The position numbers were made by a program, and so were the translations under genes. A model generated the notes under the pieces. That model saw nothing but the letters and a program-made list of their open reading frames with translations. It had not been told where the DNA came from and did no database searches. A stretch of 64,000 bases of DNA, from assembly GCA_963920765.1 (NCBI GenBank), contig OY987243.1, forward strand, positions 36,579,060 to 36,643,059, given 5' to 3'. Shown here piece after piece: positions 38,420 to 50,478 of this stretch (its first letter is position 1; every line of letters begins with the position of its first letter). Source of the stretch: Ulota crispa (Eukaryota; Streptophyta; Bryopsida; Orthotrichales; Orthotrichaceae).

Positions 38420-41400
38420 ATGGCGCTCGACTTGGCCATTGCCGCCTTGAAAGAGATCGACCGCTTGCGCCGGGAGCAGGAATCAGTCATCCGCAAAATT
38501 AACGTCTACCATACCAAGCTGCAAACCTGTGCGTTCCCAATTTCCTTACCTTTTTTTTTTTTTGCCATTCCTCTCTCTCTCTCTCTTTTTAGTCTCTCTT
38601 TTGAGTACTTGCTCTTGGTCATCATTCCTTTTCCTTTTCAGTGTCGTGGGATATCTGATTTTGGATCGGTAGCTTCGAAACCCTCGATGTTCATGTGTTC
38701 CGTAGCTGTTGGACTTGATTTTTTTATTTTTTTATTTTTTATCTTCTTTTTTGGGGTTTTTGATCTTCGGGAGTGTGAATACCAACTTGGTGAGGTTTCT
38801 CTCAGCTCCCGAGCATGCGGACAACATGAAAGACGACCATTGGATGAAGTTGCGGTCCTATTACAACAAGGCGAAAGGCTTTGCGGAGGAGGAAGCTAGG
38901 TGAGAAGCGACAAGGCTTTTTTTCTGGAGACCTTTCATTGCCTCTACTTCCTGGTTTTCTATCTCTCTCTCTCTTAATGCAGAAGAAAGAGCACATAAAG
39001 AAGTCATTTAGCAGCTGGAGGCTTAATCAACGTGGTGACAATGTGGCAGTGCTTCCAATGCTTGCATTGAGCATTTAACCGGTCTAATACCTGGTCAAGC
39101 GCCTCCTAATCGCAAAAAGCCAGGTACTGTACATGTTTATTATTCCTTTGGAGTTCGAGATAGAGATCCTGTTACAAAAAGTCGGTTTCTTCAAATGAAA
39201 GCAATGCTGTTCGCATCGTGCTTTTGAACTTGGAAATCTCTTGGGAGTGTCCTTCACCGGGATGATTTGGACATTGACCATAGGCGGCTTCCTGGTACAA
39301 GCAGATCCCAATGAGAAGAAACGAAAGCGAATCAGGGTAGATGATTCAGCTCGGCTGTCTTCCCCCACTCAGCGAAGCGCAAACCCGGCCTATGCTAATT
39401 TAGTACCTGGAGACCAGGTTGGTGGGACTTTTCTTTCTTTTTGTGCCGACGCCATCCTTCAATTTCTCATCCCGTCAAATGATGCGCTTCCTAACAAATC
39501 TTGATCCTGCAAGGGCGGTGTGGTTCCCATTAGAATTGCTTTTATTCCAGTCTTTTATTGGCATGTTTGCATGGGGGCTCACCTGACAGTGATAGCATGT
39601 CTGGTAATGGAATAACTTGCTTCTGAAGTGGGCTAGTTCTTCAATGTTTTGGTGCTCCAGATTCTTTTTGTTCTACTGAGAGAAAAGGTGCAAGCTGTAT
39701 ACTACTCTGAAATGATATGTTGCAAGTTTTTTGATTGTGATGAATTGTCACTCACTGCTTTTACCGGAAATGTTTTGTTGGTAGAATGCAGCCTTTAAGT
39801 AGCTTCGGTGAGATGATTGAACCGGAAAGTCCCTGCGGTTTAGGGGCTGGGATGTTTTCCGCTTTGGATTTTGTAGGTTGCTGGATATGAGAGGAATAAA
39901 AAAATCCTCCATTTTGTAACAAGTAGTGTTATTTGTTGCAGGTAGCAGCTCGCATCTCAGGTGACGATGCAGACAATCATGAATGGATTGTGGTGAAATT
40001 GACTCGGCATGACCGTGATACAAACAAGTGGGTTGGGATCCTCTTGTTTCCCTGAGTAGCAAGGATGACAGCTGCGTTCGTAGTCATGATAGAGTATGAT
40101 GTGCAACGATCAGATAACGGTTCTCATTATAAAGGGTCTAGCTACAGATACTTTCAGAAGCCACCCCTCTAGAAGAAGTCTGGAAAACTTAGCCGCGTGC
40201 AACTGGCAAGGATTACGTTAGAAACTGCCGGAAATGGCATTACAGTTGGTAGGACTTAACATGGCTAGGCTTTCTAGGATTCGTCTGGGGTTTTTTTTTG
40301 CTAGTGAGTTAACATTGTTTCCTCTACTCATACGGAAGTTCAGAGGAATATTAACAAATTTTACTGAAATATGATCTATTGTATCGTTTTCCAGATTTGA
40401 AGTGATTGACGAAGAACCCGACGATGAAGGAAATGGACAAAGGTGCCTCTTCTCAATCGAACTGTGCTTTCTTTCTAATGCACTTAGCTGTATGTCAGAG
40501 ATGGTTGCTGCGGAGCTTGAAGAAGCTGACGTATTCTGTTAAGAATTTTAGTGCCCGTCATCCACGTTTTTGCCCTGGTAGTGTTTGCATATTGTAGAGT
40601 GCATCCAAAGACTTGTGAGATGGGTGATGACAGAGGTTTTGTTTTGTCTTAGAAGGAATTGATTCAACTGGCAGTTTATGCATGCCAGATACACAATATT
40701 CATTTCCTACTTCATGTACCGCATATTAGCAGTCATTCCGGCCCAAGGCGGTTTTGTTTGACTGAAATTGTGTGGCGTATTCAGGAAGTACAAGCTACAT
40801 GCTTCATGTATCATTCCTTTTACGAAGCGATCGGATGCGTCTAGTGCACCAGACTTCCCTATTGGGTCTTCAGTATTAGCTGTTTATCCTGGCACAACCT
40901 CATTGTACAAAGCAGCGGTTGTAGGACCTCAACGCAAGGTAAAAGACTCATTGCCCACTTTGAGATGATGTGTTTTAGTGCGCCACTAGTATTGTGTTTC
41001 TTCTCACAAGTCCCCTCCTTTTTATTCATTTGAAGAGAGGGTAGCATGTGAGAGTTGTCAATGAGGTGTTCATTGCATCGCTTTTGACTTCACTAAACAC
41101 ACAAGAACTGCTTGTTAGTAGCTTTTATGACCTTCTGTAATTTTTATTTTTTATCTCACTCTGTAATGCTGTTTGGATGTTGCTGCGTTGGGTGGGCAGA
41201 AGCGAAGCGACGAGTAAGTCTCTTCTTTCTCCTGATTACTATATTTTACTGTTGCTGATTTCATTTTCAGCGTCAAGGTTAAGAAGTTTCATTTGTTTCA
41301 AAAAATCGAGTTTATTTTTTATCTGCATTTTTGGTTTTCTAGAATGGATCTTTGTTTCCGATGATTGACAGAATTTTGGCTGACAGTCCCTTGTGCATGA

Positions 41401-41724
41401 ACAATTGGGGCAATGCATGTGCATGTTCCGTCACCTTCAACTTTATTTTATTTGGTTTTTAAAACAAGTTTTTGGTGCATTGTTCTGAGCTAACTCTATC
41501 ACATGCATTACAGGGTTATCGAGCATGTAGGTCCTTTAATCTACCGTTTTGTTCTCTGGTAGCGATTTCCGTCGAAATTCTGAATGTTGCGGTTTCAATG
41601 AATTTTGGGGTGCAGTTATTCACTTGAATTTGATGGTGACGAAGAAGATGGACAAGTTGGCCTTCCGACAAAAAATGTCCCTGTTTTCCGTGTTGTCCAA
41701 CTACCGAATGGACATCGACAATGA
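38420..41724 (+). CDS. SGF29: SAGA-associated factor 29 (SGF29), 9 exons, 267 aa
   Basis: Exons: 38420-38528, 38806-38899, 39050-39123, 39302-39417, 39942-40027, 40395-40442, 40785-40938, 41200-41213 (14 nt) and 41616-41724. The junctions keep one frame of 268 codons including the stop. The N-terminus is a coiled coil (IAALKEIDRLRREQESVIRK). A basic patch KKRKR lies near 98-102. The C-terminal half is the SGF29 tandem Tudor domain: GDQVAARISGDDADNHEWIV, FEVIDEEPDDE, SVLAVYPGTTSLYKAAVVGP, EFDGDEEDG and VVQLPNGHRQ at the end. Both tyrosines of AVYPGTTSLY and the Phe of EFDGD, positions that bind methylated H3K4 in the family, are present. The gene should act as the histone-mark reader of the SAGA/HAT module in the nucleus. 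An upstream in-frame GTG does not change the ATG start. Confidence 0.94.
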
Positions 41725-42353
41725 CATCCTGCAACAGATGGCCCAATGCCAGTTCGGATGGTCTTCTGGTAATTTACTTTCATGTGCATGTTGCTAAAGT
41801 AATTTTGCTAAAGAATTGGAGCACTATGCCACTTGCAATTCTAGGATGTCAGAACTAGGGCTCCTCTTGTTGGTAATACTCTAATTGAATGGCACTACTT
41901 TCCTAGTTTCTAAATTTTCAAAATTATGGGGAAACCTCTTTTTCAGGCAGTTGAAGCATTTGGTGACAATCAGAAATGCCCTCGTGGCTTGCATACTAAG
42001 CAAAATCCAGGGTTCCATCACTCTTTCGCTACCAACAAATACAGATATTGCAAGAGGACCACGAGTTAAGGAGCCTGGGACTTCAGAGTACTGAATGAGC
42101 ACAAAGCTATTTGAGGCAAGTGGGCATTCCGTCGTCTTTTGGAAGGCCTTTGTACATACCAAACCTCAAGAAACATCCACTTATGTCAGAACTGTTGCTT
42201 TTATGCATCATTGCTAAAATGGACGTTGTGCAATGATATCAACATATCTTTAAACCTCCAGTCAATTGTTGAAACCTCCAGGTAATTGTTGGCATCTATC
42301 TGACTTTGGCGTATATATAAGCACCCCCTTTGTTACCTTGCAAATGAATTGTG
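41725..42353 (+). other. 3' flank of SGF29
   Basis: This contains the expected 3' UTR and spacer. A short stretch near 41905-42090 is stop-free on plus but shows no motif. Confidence 0.4.
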
Positions 42354-42583
42354 CCTAAACCCTTAAGCAACCATAGGACATACTATATACGCTGATATAT
42401 AATTGTTAGTTGCTACCAATAAGAAATTTTAATTTGGGATCTCAAGTAGCTCACTAGAACTGCATTGATCTATTCTCCAACTTTGGTCTCAAATGTAGTA
42501 GAGGTGTGGATCCATTCCAAATACAAGAAAAATATCTTGTATTGTATTAGTTGCAAAGGACCTTTCCATCATTTAAGGGTTAA
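42354..42583. mobile_element. Short TTAA element X, tentative
   Basis: The left end is CTAAACCCTTAAGCAACC, with a border tetramer one base off TTAA. The right end is CCATCATTTAAGGGTTAA. The inverted ends match over the CCCTTAA part only, so this call is tentative. Confidence 0.45.
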
Positions 42584-42706
42584 CCCATGAATGGCCCTTG
42601 GGATGTGGGCTCTAGGATTGTATCAGCAAGCAAATACAATTTGCATTTCAACCAATTAATACATAATTACGGTCACAAAGGGCGTTTGTGCCATTTAGGG
42701 GTTAAC
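42580..42706. mobile_element. Short TTAA element Y, 127 bp
   Basis: The left end is TTAACCCATGAATGGCCC and the right end is GTGCCATTTAGGGGTTAA. It shares its left TTAA with element X and its right TTAA with family B copy 2, as expected if later elements landed in earlier target duplications. Confidence 0.65.
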
Positions 42707-43470
42707 CCCTAAAAGACCAAAAGTCCAATATGGCCAAATGGGGTTCTTGGAGGTGTAAAAGTAGACAAATAAGGCATTGCATGCTCAAGCTTTGGTCTGC
42801 CACTCGAGCCCAATTAGAGCTAAAAGTCCAACAAAACTGTTGGATTGGCTTGTTGTTCCTTGAAGCCTCTAGGTTTTGCACCCAAATACTTGAATTTACT
42901 ATTTTTAATATTATTAGTGGAAGTGTATATAGGCATTGTACATTGCATTGTGGATGTAGGAATTTTGGATGGGATGGGTTGAAAGCCCACATTCCCATGA
43001 ATAGGGGAGAAGGTTGATGATGTGTCACTTTTTTCCTCTCACTTGGGCAAGATTTTTGTAGCTCTAAAGTAGTGAGCCAGCTAGATCCACTTCAATTGAA
43101 TGACCATAAGTTTTGGAGGTTTTCTCATTTGAGGAGTTTTTTTCTTCCATCAAGTATAGCTAGACACGATCTCATGGGATCAACCATTAGGTAATTTTTT
43201 TAATGGGAAAAAATCACATCAAAGTCTAAAATCCATATTGTGAACTGCTACCCAAATTAACAAATATGAGATTCTCAATGGTAGGGATTTTGCATATTTA
43301 TTTGGATTTGAAATCAAACTAACTTTAAACTTTTGATTTATAATTGGGTATAGAATGACCGGTTTGGATTGTGTGAATACTTGTTCAACTTTTTAGAAAT
43401 TGAGAAAATATGTTGAAGATTTCATATTGGAGGTATGCTAAATTTTCTTAGCAAGATGCTTAAGGGTTAA
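42703..43470. mobile_element. TTAA element, family B copy 2
   Basis: The left end is TTAACCCCTAAAAGACC and the right end is GATGCTTAAGGGTTAA. The interior matches family B copy 1 at 36955-37717 along its length. No coding capacity. Confidence 0.88.
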
Positions 43471-43537
43471 GGTTGCAAGCGTGCAACTTGAGGTTTCTAT
43501 CGTGCCATATACAAATACATTAGTATAGCAAATTCAG

Positions 43538-44293
43538 TTAACCCCTAAATGCCCCAAAGGACCAAAATGGTTCCTACATGACTTCACATGCTTGTTTGAG
43601 GTATTGGATTTATTTTTTTAACCTTGTTATAAACTACAACTATTAAGGTATTCAAGTGGTCCATGTAGGTTGAGTAATGGCAAGGCAAGCCAAATGTTCT
43701 ACAAGTGTTTCAATAGTCTTAATTGGGTGAAACACCATATGGGGCATGGTGGCAAGCAATTTCTTACAAGCTACAATTAATCAATATTTATTGCAAGCTT
43801 CCTTACATGTGCTTTGCGGTAGAGGAAACTCACTAATAAGAGTTCAAGCTTGTTCTAAATTCTTTTTGAGGCAACCTTCACCAATTGTGCCGGTCATTCT
43901 TTTCCGCACAATAGCAAATTGAAACCCTAAAACTTAATTTACAAAGAAGCAAATCTTTAATAATTTGCAAGTGTGCATTCACATCTAATCATGCTACTCA
44001 CAAAATTGAGATGAATCAAGGGCTTATAGAATTTTGTAAAAGTCATTAAATAGCAACTACTTGCAAAAAATGAGATTTTGCCATTACAAGTTGTTTGATC
44101 AAATGTTATAATCTCTCATCTCCCACAGTCATTTGTTCCCAACATTTGTAAGCCATTTTCTAAGTAGGTGTTCCACTATTTTCAATGGTCACTTTTTGTG
44201 GATCATCTAATTGATTGAGATACAATGCATCAAAGTTGTAGATCTACCAGAACCCTAATTCTAGTGAAAATGGCTTGGGCGCTTAGGGGTTAA
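43538..44293. mobile_element. TTAA element, family C, 756 bp
   Basis: The left end is TTAACCCCTAAATGCCCC and the right end is CTTGGGCGCTTAGGGGTTAA, with exact TTAA at both borders. The interior is not homologous to families A or B. A short hairpin lies just inside the left end (AGGACC/GGTTCCT, 43558-43575). Confidence 0.82.
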
Positions 44294-44385
44294 GTTGAAA
44301 GATGCACCATCTACATCTACATTGACTAGTATGGATGAATTGGATAAAAAAAATCTTGAAGGTGAGAGGTTAATAAATTGATCAT

Positions 44386-45002
44386 TTAACCCCTTAAGGC
44401 CCAAGCAACCTTTTTTTTGGCTTTTTAGCAATTTTGGGCAAGTCACTACAAATGTGTTTTGCATTTGTTTTTTTTATTTTTTTCCACACATGAAGTACCC
44501 GAGGAGTAAGGCTCAACAATTTTCATGACTTTTGACTACATAGTTCAAAAGTTATTGCATGATCTGTAGTTTTTTGTGCTTGTCAAGGCAGCTTGAGTAG
44601 CTCAAAAATCTCTTTAAAATCTATATATCAAGTTGGTTTTTTCTTTAATTGGTTCTTTAGATCTATATATATGTGGGAAGCTTTGAATCATTAAATGGAA
44701 ATTTAATGATTCAAAGCTTCCCACATATATATAGATCTAAAGAACCAATTAAAGAAAAAACCAACTTGATATATAGATTTTAAAGAGATTTTTGAGCTAC
44801 TCAAGCTGCCTTGACAAGCACAAAAAACTACAGATCATGCAATAACTTTTGAACTATGTAGTCAAAAGTCATGAAAATTGTTGAGCCTTACTCCTCGGGT
44901 ACTTCATGTGTGGAAAAAAACAAATGCAAAACACATTTGTAGTAACTTGCCCAAAATTGCTAAAAAGCCAAAAAAAAGGTTGCTTGGGCCTTGAGGGGTT
45001 GA
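44386..45002. mobile_element. TTAA element D, near-perfect 617-bp hairpin
   Basis: The left end is TTAACCCCTTAAGGCCCAAG and the right end is CTTGGGCCTTGAGGGGTTGA (TTAA with one change). The two arms of about 300 bp are almost perfect inverted repeats meeting near 44693. The arms share sequence with elements E and F (for example TTTTGACTACAT.GTTCAAAAG). No coding capacity. A transcript would fold into long double-stranded RNA. Confidence 0.9.
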
Positions 45003-46607
45003 GCCTACCTAACTCATCAATGACAAGAACAAAATATTTGAAGGAACATGTCACTCATTCCTAGATAGGGAAGGCATTTAGAACACGGTTGCTTTTAGAG
45101 CCTCCTACCTCATATTAGGAATGTTCCAACATGTATTATACAATATATCTAGATTCTATTTGTAAAAACACAAAAGTTTATGTTTAAGAATACTTAGTAT
45201 GAATAATGAATTGAATTGCTAAAAACATCCTTCATTTTGCACAAAATATTAATATTTATGTTGGTTTTCCATCTACCATTTTGTTGCTTATATTTCATTA
45301 TATGGAATCTTTATATGATAATTTTTTTTGTATGCATCCATTACCCCTACCACTCTTGAGCACCTAGTTTACTTGTGTGACACTTCCTTTGTTAATGGTT
45401 TGCTTCCATGCTTGTTTTAAGAAGTGCACCAACATAGGTATGCTCTAATTACTACAAGTGTTTTGCTGTCAAGGTGATTATGTTTGTTGATTGCAAAGCA
45501 TATATGAGCCATGCACAATCCTTCACTTTGTACCCCATAGTGTGGCACACTATTTTTGACTTCCTAACCTCATAATTCAAAGTGATAGAATTGTGCTCAA
45601 TGACACTTGTCTATTGAAGACATTATAAGTGTTGAAAAGTGCTTCAATGGAGAATCATAGTGGTTCATAAAAAAGGTATTTGCATGACAATTACTGAACT
45701 TGGATAGATCTACATAAACAGGCAGCAAATTATTACTTTTACTCTTGCTTACGAATGGCCTATAAACATGGATGTGATATGGACAGATTTTTGAGGCCTT
45801 GTTCATCTACGCAGGAGGCAATGAAGGACCGTTTCACCTTGGGCATGCTTGGAGGTGCATACTTTGAGATTTCACTAAACATATTCGCTAGTTTATGGAC
45901 TAGGGTAAAAGTAAAAATCTAGCTCTATTTTAGAGTTGGTCATTTTTATTACCTTTCGGAGTTTTTGTGCCATATTACGGTTTTTGAATCCAAATGCAAT
46001 TTGGGAATTCTTATATTAATCTCTTAATGGTAAGTTCTAAAGATCTTACATTTTTTAAGATCTAAAAAATGGAGCCTTTCCATTTGGCCCCATAAACAAG
46101 ATCTAATAATCATTAAGCCTAACTTGAGTTTTAGTGTATTGATATTTATTTATAGCACAACCATCTCCATTCACTGTCAAGAATCTAATAGGCTGTAGTG
46201 TTTGATTACATCCTCCTCCCATGTTCTATACTAAATTAGGATCTTTGAATCCAAATACAAAGTCAAAATTTCCAAATCCAATCTCTTGGTGATAATATTC
46301 CATACTCTCAGAATTTTTAAAATGCAAAAAAATGTAGTTTTTTCACCATGGGCCCCACAAACTAGTAAAGCAGTTTGATAGTGCTTTCAACCCTATTCAT
46401 CCAAGAAAACGGCAGTGAGGGGGTGAGTTCATCTTGGCTGCTCCAACACTGCGTGCAGACATTTGCCCAAGAGCTTCAAGTAAGGATATTTTCACATTTG
46501 ATCTTAAGAAGGGTAGTAGCGAAAAAAAATTGACGCATTTGAACACACTTTAAGACTGCATTCATATTGCTAATACCCCCTTAACACCAAATCTAAACAT
46601 ATCCTAA
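45003..46607. other. Intergenic DNA with a half-element fragment
   Basis: Sequence at 45003-45107 (CCTACCTAACTCATCAATG to AGAGCCTCCTACCT) is homologous to the right arm of the hairpin at 55208-55450. The remainder is AT-rich with no supported gene. Confidence 0.45.
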
Positions 46608-46968
46608 GAGCATCGCCATTGCTCTTGCGCAACACCGAATGCGACCAGAGAACTGACAACCAACCACGCGGCCACTTCACATACCAGCTCCGTAGTTCAA
46701 GGAACACCTCCACCGTGCACTCATGCTACTTCATCTCTTCTTCTCTCCAACATTGGGAAAGGAAACAACCACGAACAAGCCTTCAACGGATATGAGTGCT
46801 CCCGTGAGTTGTTCCATGAACGCCAAAGACCTGGAGAGTAACGTGAATGAGAGCTTGTAACGTTGCCCAGAAACTTGGAAAAGGCTTTGGCGTGGATGCG
46901 GTGGAGCTCAGAAGTTCTCCCCTTGCGCAATTGTTGCATTTACGTCTCTCCTTGCGGTGGCGATGCTC
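46608..46968. mobile_element. GAGCATC-ended element with a GC-richer interior, ~361 bp
   Basis: The left end is GAGCATCGCCATTGC and the right end is GCGGTGGCGATGCTC, inverted repeats of the same type as 30066-30477. The flanking trinucleotides are TAA and TAT. The interior is richer in GC than its surroundings and open in several short frames, but no protein family is recognised. Confidence 0.55.
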
Positions 46969-47165
46969 TATGCAACATTGCGTCCGCACAACAACGTCGA
47001 AAGAATCATTCTCCAAAATCCGGCATCTTCGAATTGCTAGAAATCACTAGTCATCATTTGAATTACGAAAGGCTCTCTCTCTCTCACTCGCTCGCTCTCA
47101 TTGCCAACATGTGGCACAACTCCAGCATAACTGACCTCGTCTGCACCAAAGCAATTACTTGGGTA

Positions 47166-47475
47166 CAGTGTTTAAATTGGATTTTTTTGTTTGGTGCTAA
47201 TCTGGCGATTGCCTTTTTTTTTGGTTGCAAATCTGGCTTCCTTCATTTATTTTTTGGTGAAGTCCATAGGCGATTCTCAAATTTTTTGTGCAAAGAGACA
47301 TCTAAAGCAAATGATTGTGGCGAGACATGTGGAAAATAGTGGGAAAAAGCAGTCCCTTTCATTGGTGAATCTGGACAAATTACACTCACTATTTTCACAA
47401 GCTTTGATGCTAATTTCATGCTCCTAAAAAAATTTGTTTTCTAGAGATTTGTAGCTCCAAACAAAAACACTGACC
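47166..47475. repeat. Dispersed ~310-bp repeat, copy 2
   Basis: Homologous to 33188-33495 in the same orientation. In both places a family A TTAA element follows downstream, close by at 33532 and 1.4 kb away at 48893. Confidence 0.72.
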
Positions 47476-48054
47476 AACATGCAATATTTAGTGTAGCTTA
47501 GTTGGGCACAATTGACCAATGAAATTGACTGATTGTACCACGTCATCTTTTGTCTACGTAGTTTAACCAGTACATATGTGACACGTAGTATTTATCCATC
47601 AAAGTAGTATTTTTTTATGCCTCTGTAAAATCATGGTACTTTGGAATAACGGTACCATATAAACTTAAATATGTGTGTGGACTGTGGACCCACTTGAGAG
47701 GCTTCTACAATTTGGTACTATAATTGATAGTCATGCTGATACAATTGCCATATACAAAGAAAATTATACATTTGTTGTGCTTTATCACAGATGAATGGTG
47801 AATGGTGATGATGCTACTTGGCAACATGTCCAGATTTTTTAATAATATGTAGAAAATTTTGGCAAAACATATTCACTGAAAACCCTACCTGTGGAGTTAA
47901 TTTTAGGCTTTCCTATAGAAATATCACTTTCTGGCAACAACATGCCCCAAACAAAAACACTGCTTGAGTATCCAAAGCCCATTGTCTTTTCCATTCTCCG
48001 TCCCTCGCAGGCATGCCTTCCAGTTTCAGGGTCTCGAGAATGGAGCAGCAGCAA
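47476..48054. other. Intergenic DNA, nothing recognised
   Basis: A somewhat GC-richer stretch at 47940-48050 has short open frames on both strands without a recognisable motif. It is the target of the insertion at 48065. Confidence 0.35.
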
Positions 48055-48064
48055 GGTTTTTACC

Positions 48065-48514
48065 CCGGGGTGGTAACTCCTGCATAATGTGCAGGGGGGA
48101 TCGATTTAAGAAAGGGTAAAATGAGCTGAATACTCTACTTCTAAGAAATTATTATAACCTAAAAAGAGTTTATAATAAAGCTTTTATAGGTAATAATGAA
48201 GTTTTAACATTAGGATTCTTAAAATTTTTTTAGAAGAGTATCTAAGAAATAATAATTTTTAATAATTTCAAAAATGAGTTGGGGATCTGTGAGGTGCTAC
48301 TTGTTTGAGAAATTCTTTGTATTATAAGTTCTTAAAATGACTTTTGAGAACCTAAAACTTTTTGATTAGTATAAAAATGATACCATTTGAATCCTCTCAA
48401 TGTCTTCTTTCCTTCTATGTTTTAAAACCTACTTAATAAAACAATTTGTTCCCTTCTTGTACATTAGAAGAGTTAAGAAAGCCCATGTTTTTGTATTGTG
48501 AATTGCCACCCCGG
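48065..48514. mobile_element. Small TIR element with ~10-bp target duplication (Mutator-like), ~450 bp
   Basis: The direct repeat GGTTTTTACC lies at 48055-48064 and 48515-48524. Inside it the ends are CCGGGGTGGTAACTCC and the complement of CCGGGGTGGCAATTC, a short TIR. A duplication of 9-10 bp suggests a Mutator-like element, although such TIRs are usually longer. The joined target reads AGCAAGGTTTTTACCAATG. Confidence 0.62.
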
Positions 48515-48892
48515 GGTTTTTACCAATGTCCCTCCTTGATTCAGTTTGTGCAAGGAAAACTGCCACATGTTTTTCATTCCTAACTAAAGTCTCAACAATG
48601 CATGAGTAATCATCAGATTAAAAACAAGAATGAACTTGACTCCTCTCATAGGGCGTTTACACTATCGTGTGCAAAAGAGCAGGGAAAAACAAGACTATAT
48701 CACGCATCCTATAACTTTGGAACAAGAGTAGTAGTGAATCATGGGTGTGCAGTCTTGTTACCATTTTTATGTGTGTGCCGAAGAAAGAAGGGTGTGCATC
48801 ACAATTTTAGGGGAGGATTTGAAAGCACCACATGCCCTTGGGTAATTTTTTGAAGTGGCTCCACCACCTAATTCACCTCTACATGTTTCTAC

Positions 48893-49559
48893 TTAGCCCC
48901 TAAATGCCCCCTAAATACCCAAGGCACCCAATTTAGATGTTTATGAAACTTTGAAAATAAATCAGACCTTACTAAATCACTATTTTTATCAAAAAAAACT
49001 CAATACAAGTTTGTTTTGAAGTTCATTCTCAACATTGAAAATCTGATTTGAAATTGAGTATTGATGATTTCTCTACTCAATGTTTTGGTCAAGGGGGTCC
49101 ACTACAGTCTTGAGTTTCCTAGTGTTGAAAAAAATCTTGAAAATGAGCCTCAAATAAATTGGAACTTGGAGAAAAATCTACATTAAAAATTATTTGAATA
49201 AAATGTGAGAGTAGATTTTGAAAGCTGTACATTTATTAGAGTAAGATAGGTACTAACCTTAAAGCTCATATTTCTTTGGTAACCAACTTTTTTGATTTGA
49301 CTTGTGAAAGGAGGATTGAAAAACTTCAAGTCATTTCACAGTTCTAACACCCTCATGATCAAATATTATAATCTTTCAATCCATAAGTGATATTGTTGTG
49401 TTTTCTTTTCTTATGTGATGTTTAACATATCTAGTTTGAATTTGTATAGTTACAAAAAAAAAAATTAAATTGATACAACTTATCAAAATGTTGGCTTTTT
49501 GTTCAATTTAGAGCAAATTCCTAAAAGCTCAGAAAAGGTCTTGGGTAATTAGAGGTTAA
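48893..49559. mobile_element. TTAA element, family A copy 3
   Basis: The left end is TTAGCCCCTAAATGCCCCC (TTAA mutated) and the right end is CTTGGGTAATTAGAGGTTAA. Its interior is homologous to the other family A copies. No coding capacity. Confidence 0.8.
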
Positions 49560-50478
49560 TATTTTGTAATCATTAAAAAAAAAATCTTTTAACACTTCTT
49601 CAATTTTTTTGTTCTTTTCCCCAAGTCAAATTTGACTTCCAAATTTTTCATACATCTTTAAAATTTTATTTATTGATTGGTTTTGTTTGCCAAATTATAT
49701 TATGCTATATATTACAATGCATATCAATTATGTAACATCCAATAGAAATTGTACAAATAAACAATCATACACTGAAACTTCATTTAAGTCATAAAAACTA
49801 AGTTGAAACTTGTTGTGAATTAAGAGTTTTTATTTTGAGAAATTATAGTGATTGAAAGTGAAAGCAACTTTTGACACGCATCTAATGAATTTACAAAATG
49901 AAATTACCCTTCTACTTACCCATGTGTGTGCAAGAAGTGAAAACAAAAATGGATGTGCATGAGTGTGCAGCCCAAGGTTGGTTGCTTCAGCACACACTTC
50001 TGCATACAATAGTGTAAACAGCCCTTCAGCTTTCTTTGCCCACCAAGATTTCTAGTGCCTCGGGCAACAAATGAAGCTCTCCCACGTGGGTCATCAACAT
50101 TGATGGGCGGACGTGGCCCAACCACTTGTGCAAGGTTAACATGGACTGCAGCGTTTTTTTTGTGTTAGGTATGACAGTAGCCAAGGTGGCACCATGTTTG
50201 CACAGACCATGTATTTTTAGGCTTCTAAAGTTTTCATCACAAAATACTTAGGCAATGAGGGTTGTTGGGGATGAAGAAATCTTGCTCCACACATGAATTT
50301 CACAACTTCATATAGGGGACACAAATAAATTCTTTTCAACCAAGTTCCTACAACAAAGCATTATATTTTAATTGAAAGTAGCTACATAACACAAGAAGCA
50401 CAATGAATTTTGACAACATCCTAACTTAAACATACCCTAAGTTAAGAAAGTCACATTTTGGGTACAATAGATTTCCTT
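49560..50478. other. Intergenic DNA
   Basis: No supported gene. A 69-codon minus-strand frame (49916-50125) includes RASFVARGTRNLGGQRKLKG in a GC-richer patch. It might be a gene fragment, but I do not recognise it. Confidence 0.4.

Noticed and set aside
38414..38899. 161-codon continuous frame at the start of SGF29
   Set aside because: It reads through intron 1 (a poly-T-rich stretch). Splicing 38528 to 38806 gives the conserved protein.
42703..42715. CCCCTAAA/TTTAGGGG motifs resembling plant telomere repeats (CCCTAAA)
   Set aside because: Just one degenerate unit per site, always in inverted pairs next to TTAA. They are transposon ends, not interstitial telomere arrays.
46783..47339. Overlapping frames of 77 and 158 codons as a possible gene
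   Set aside because: Part lies inside a TIR element and part inside the dispersed repeat shared with 33.2 kb, where the frame is not conserved.
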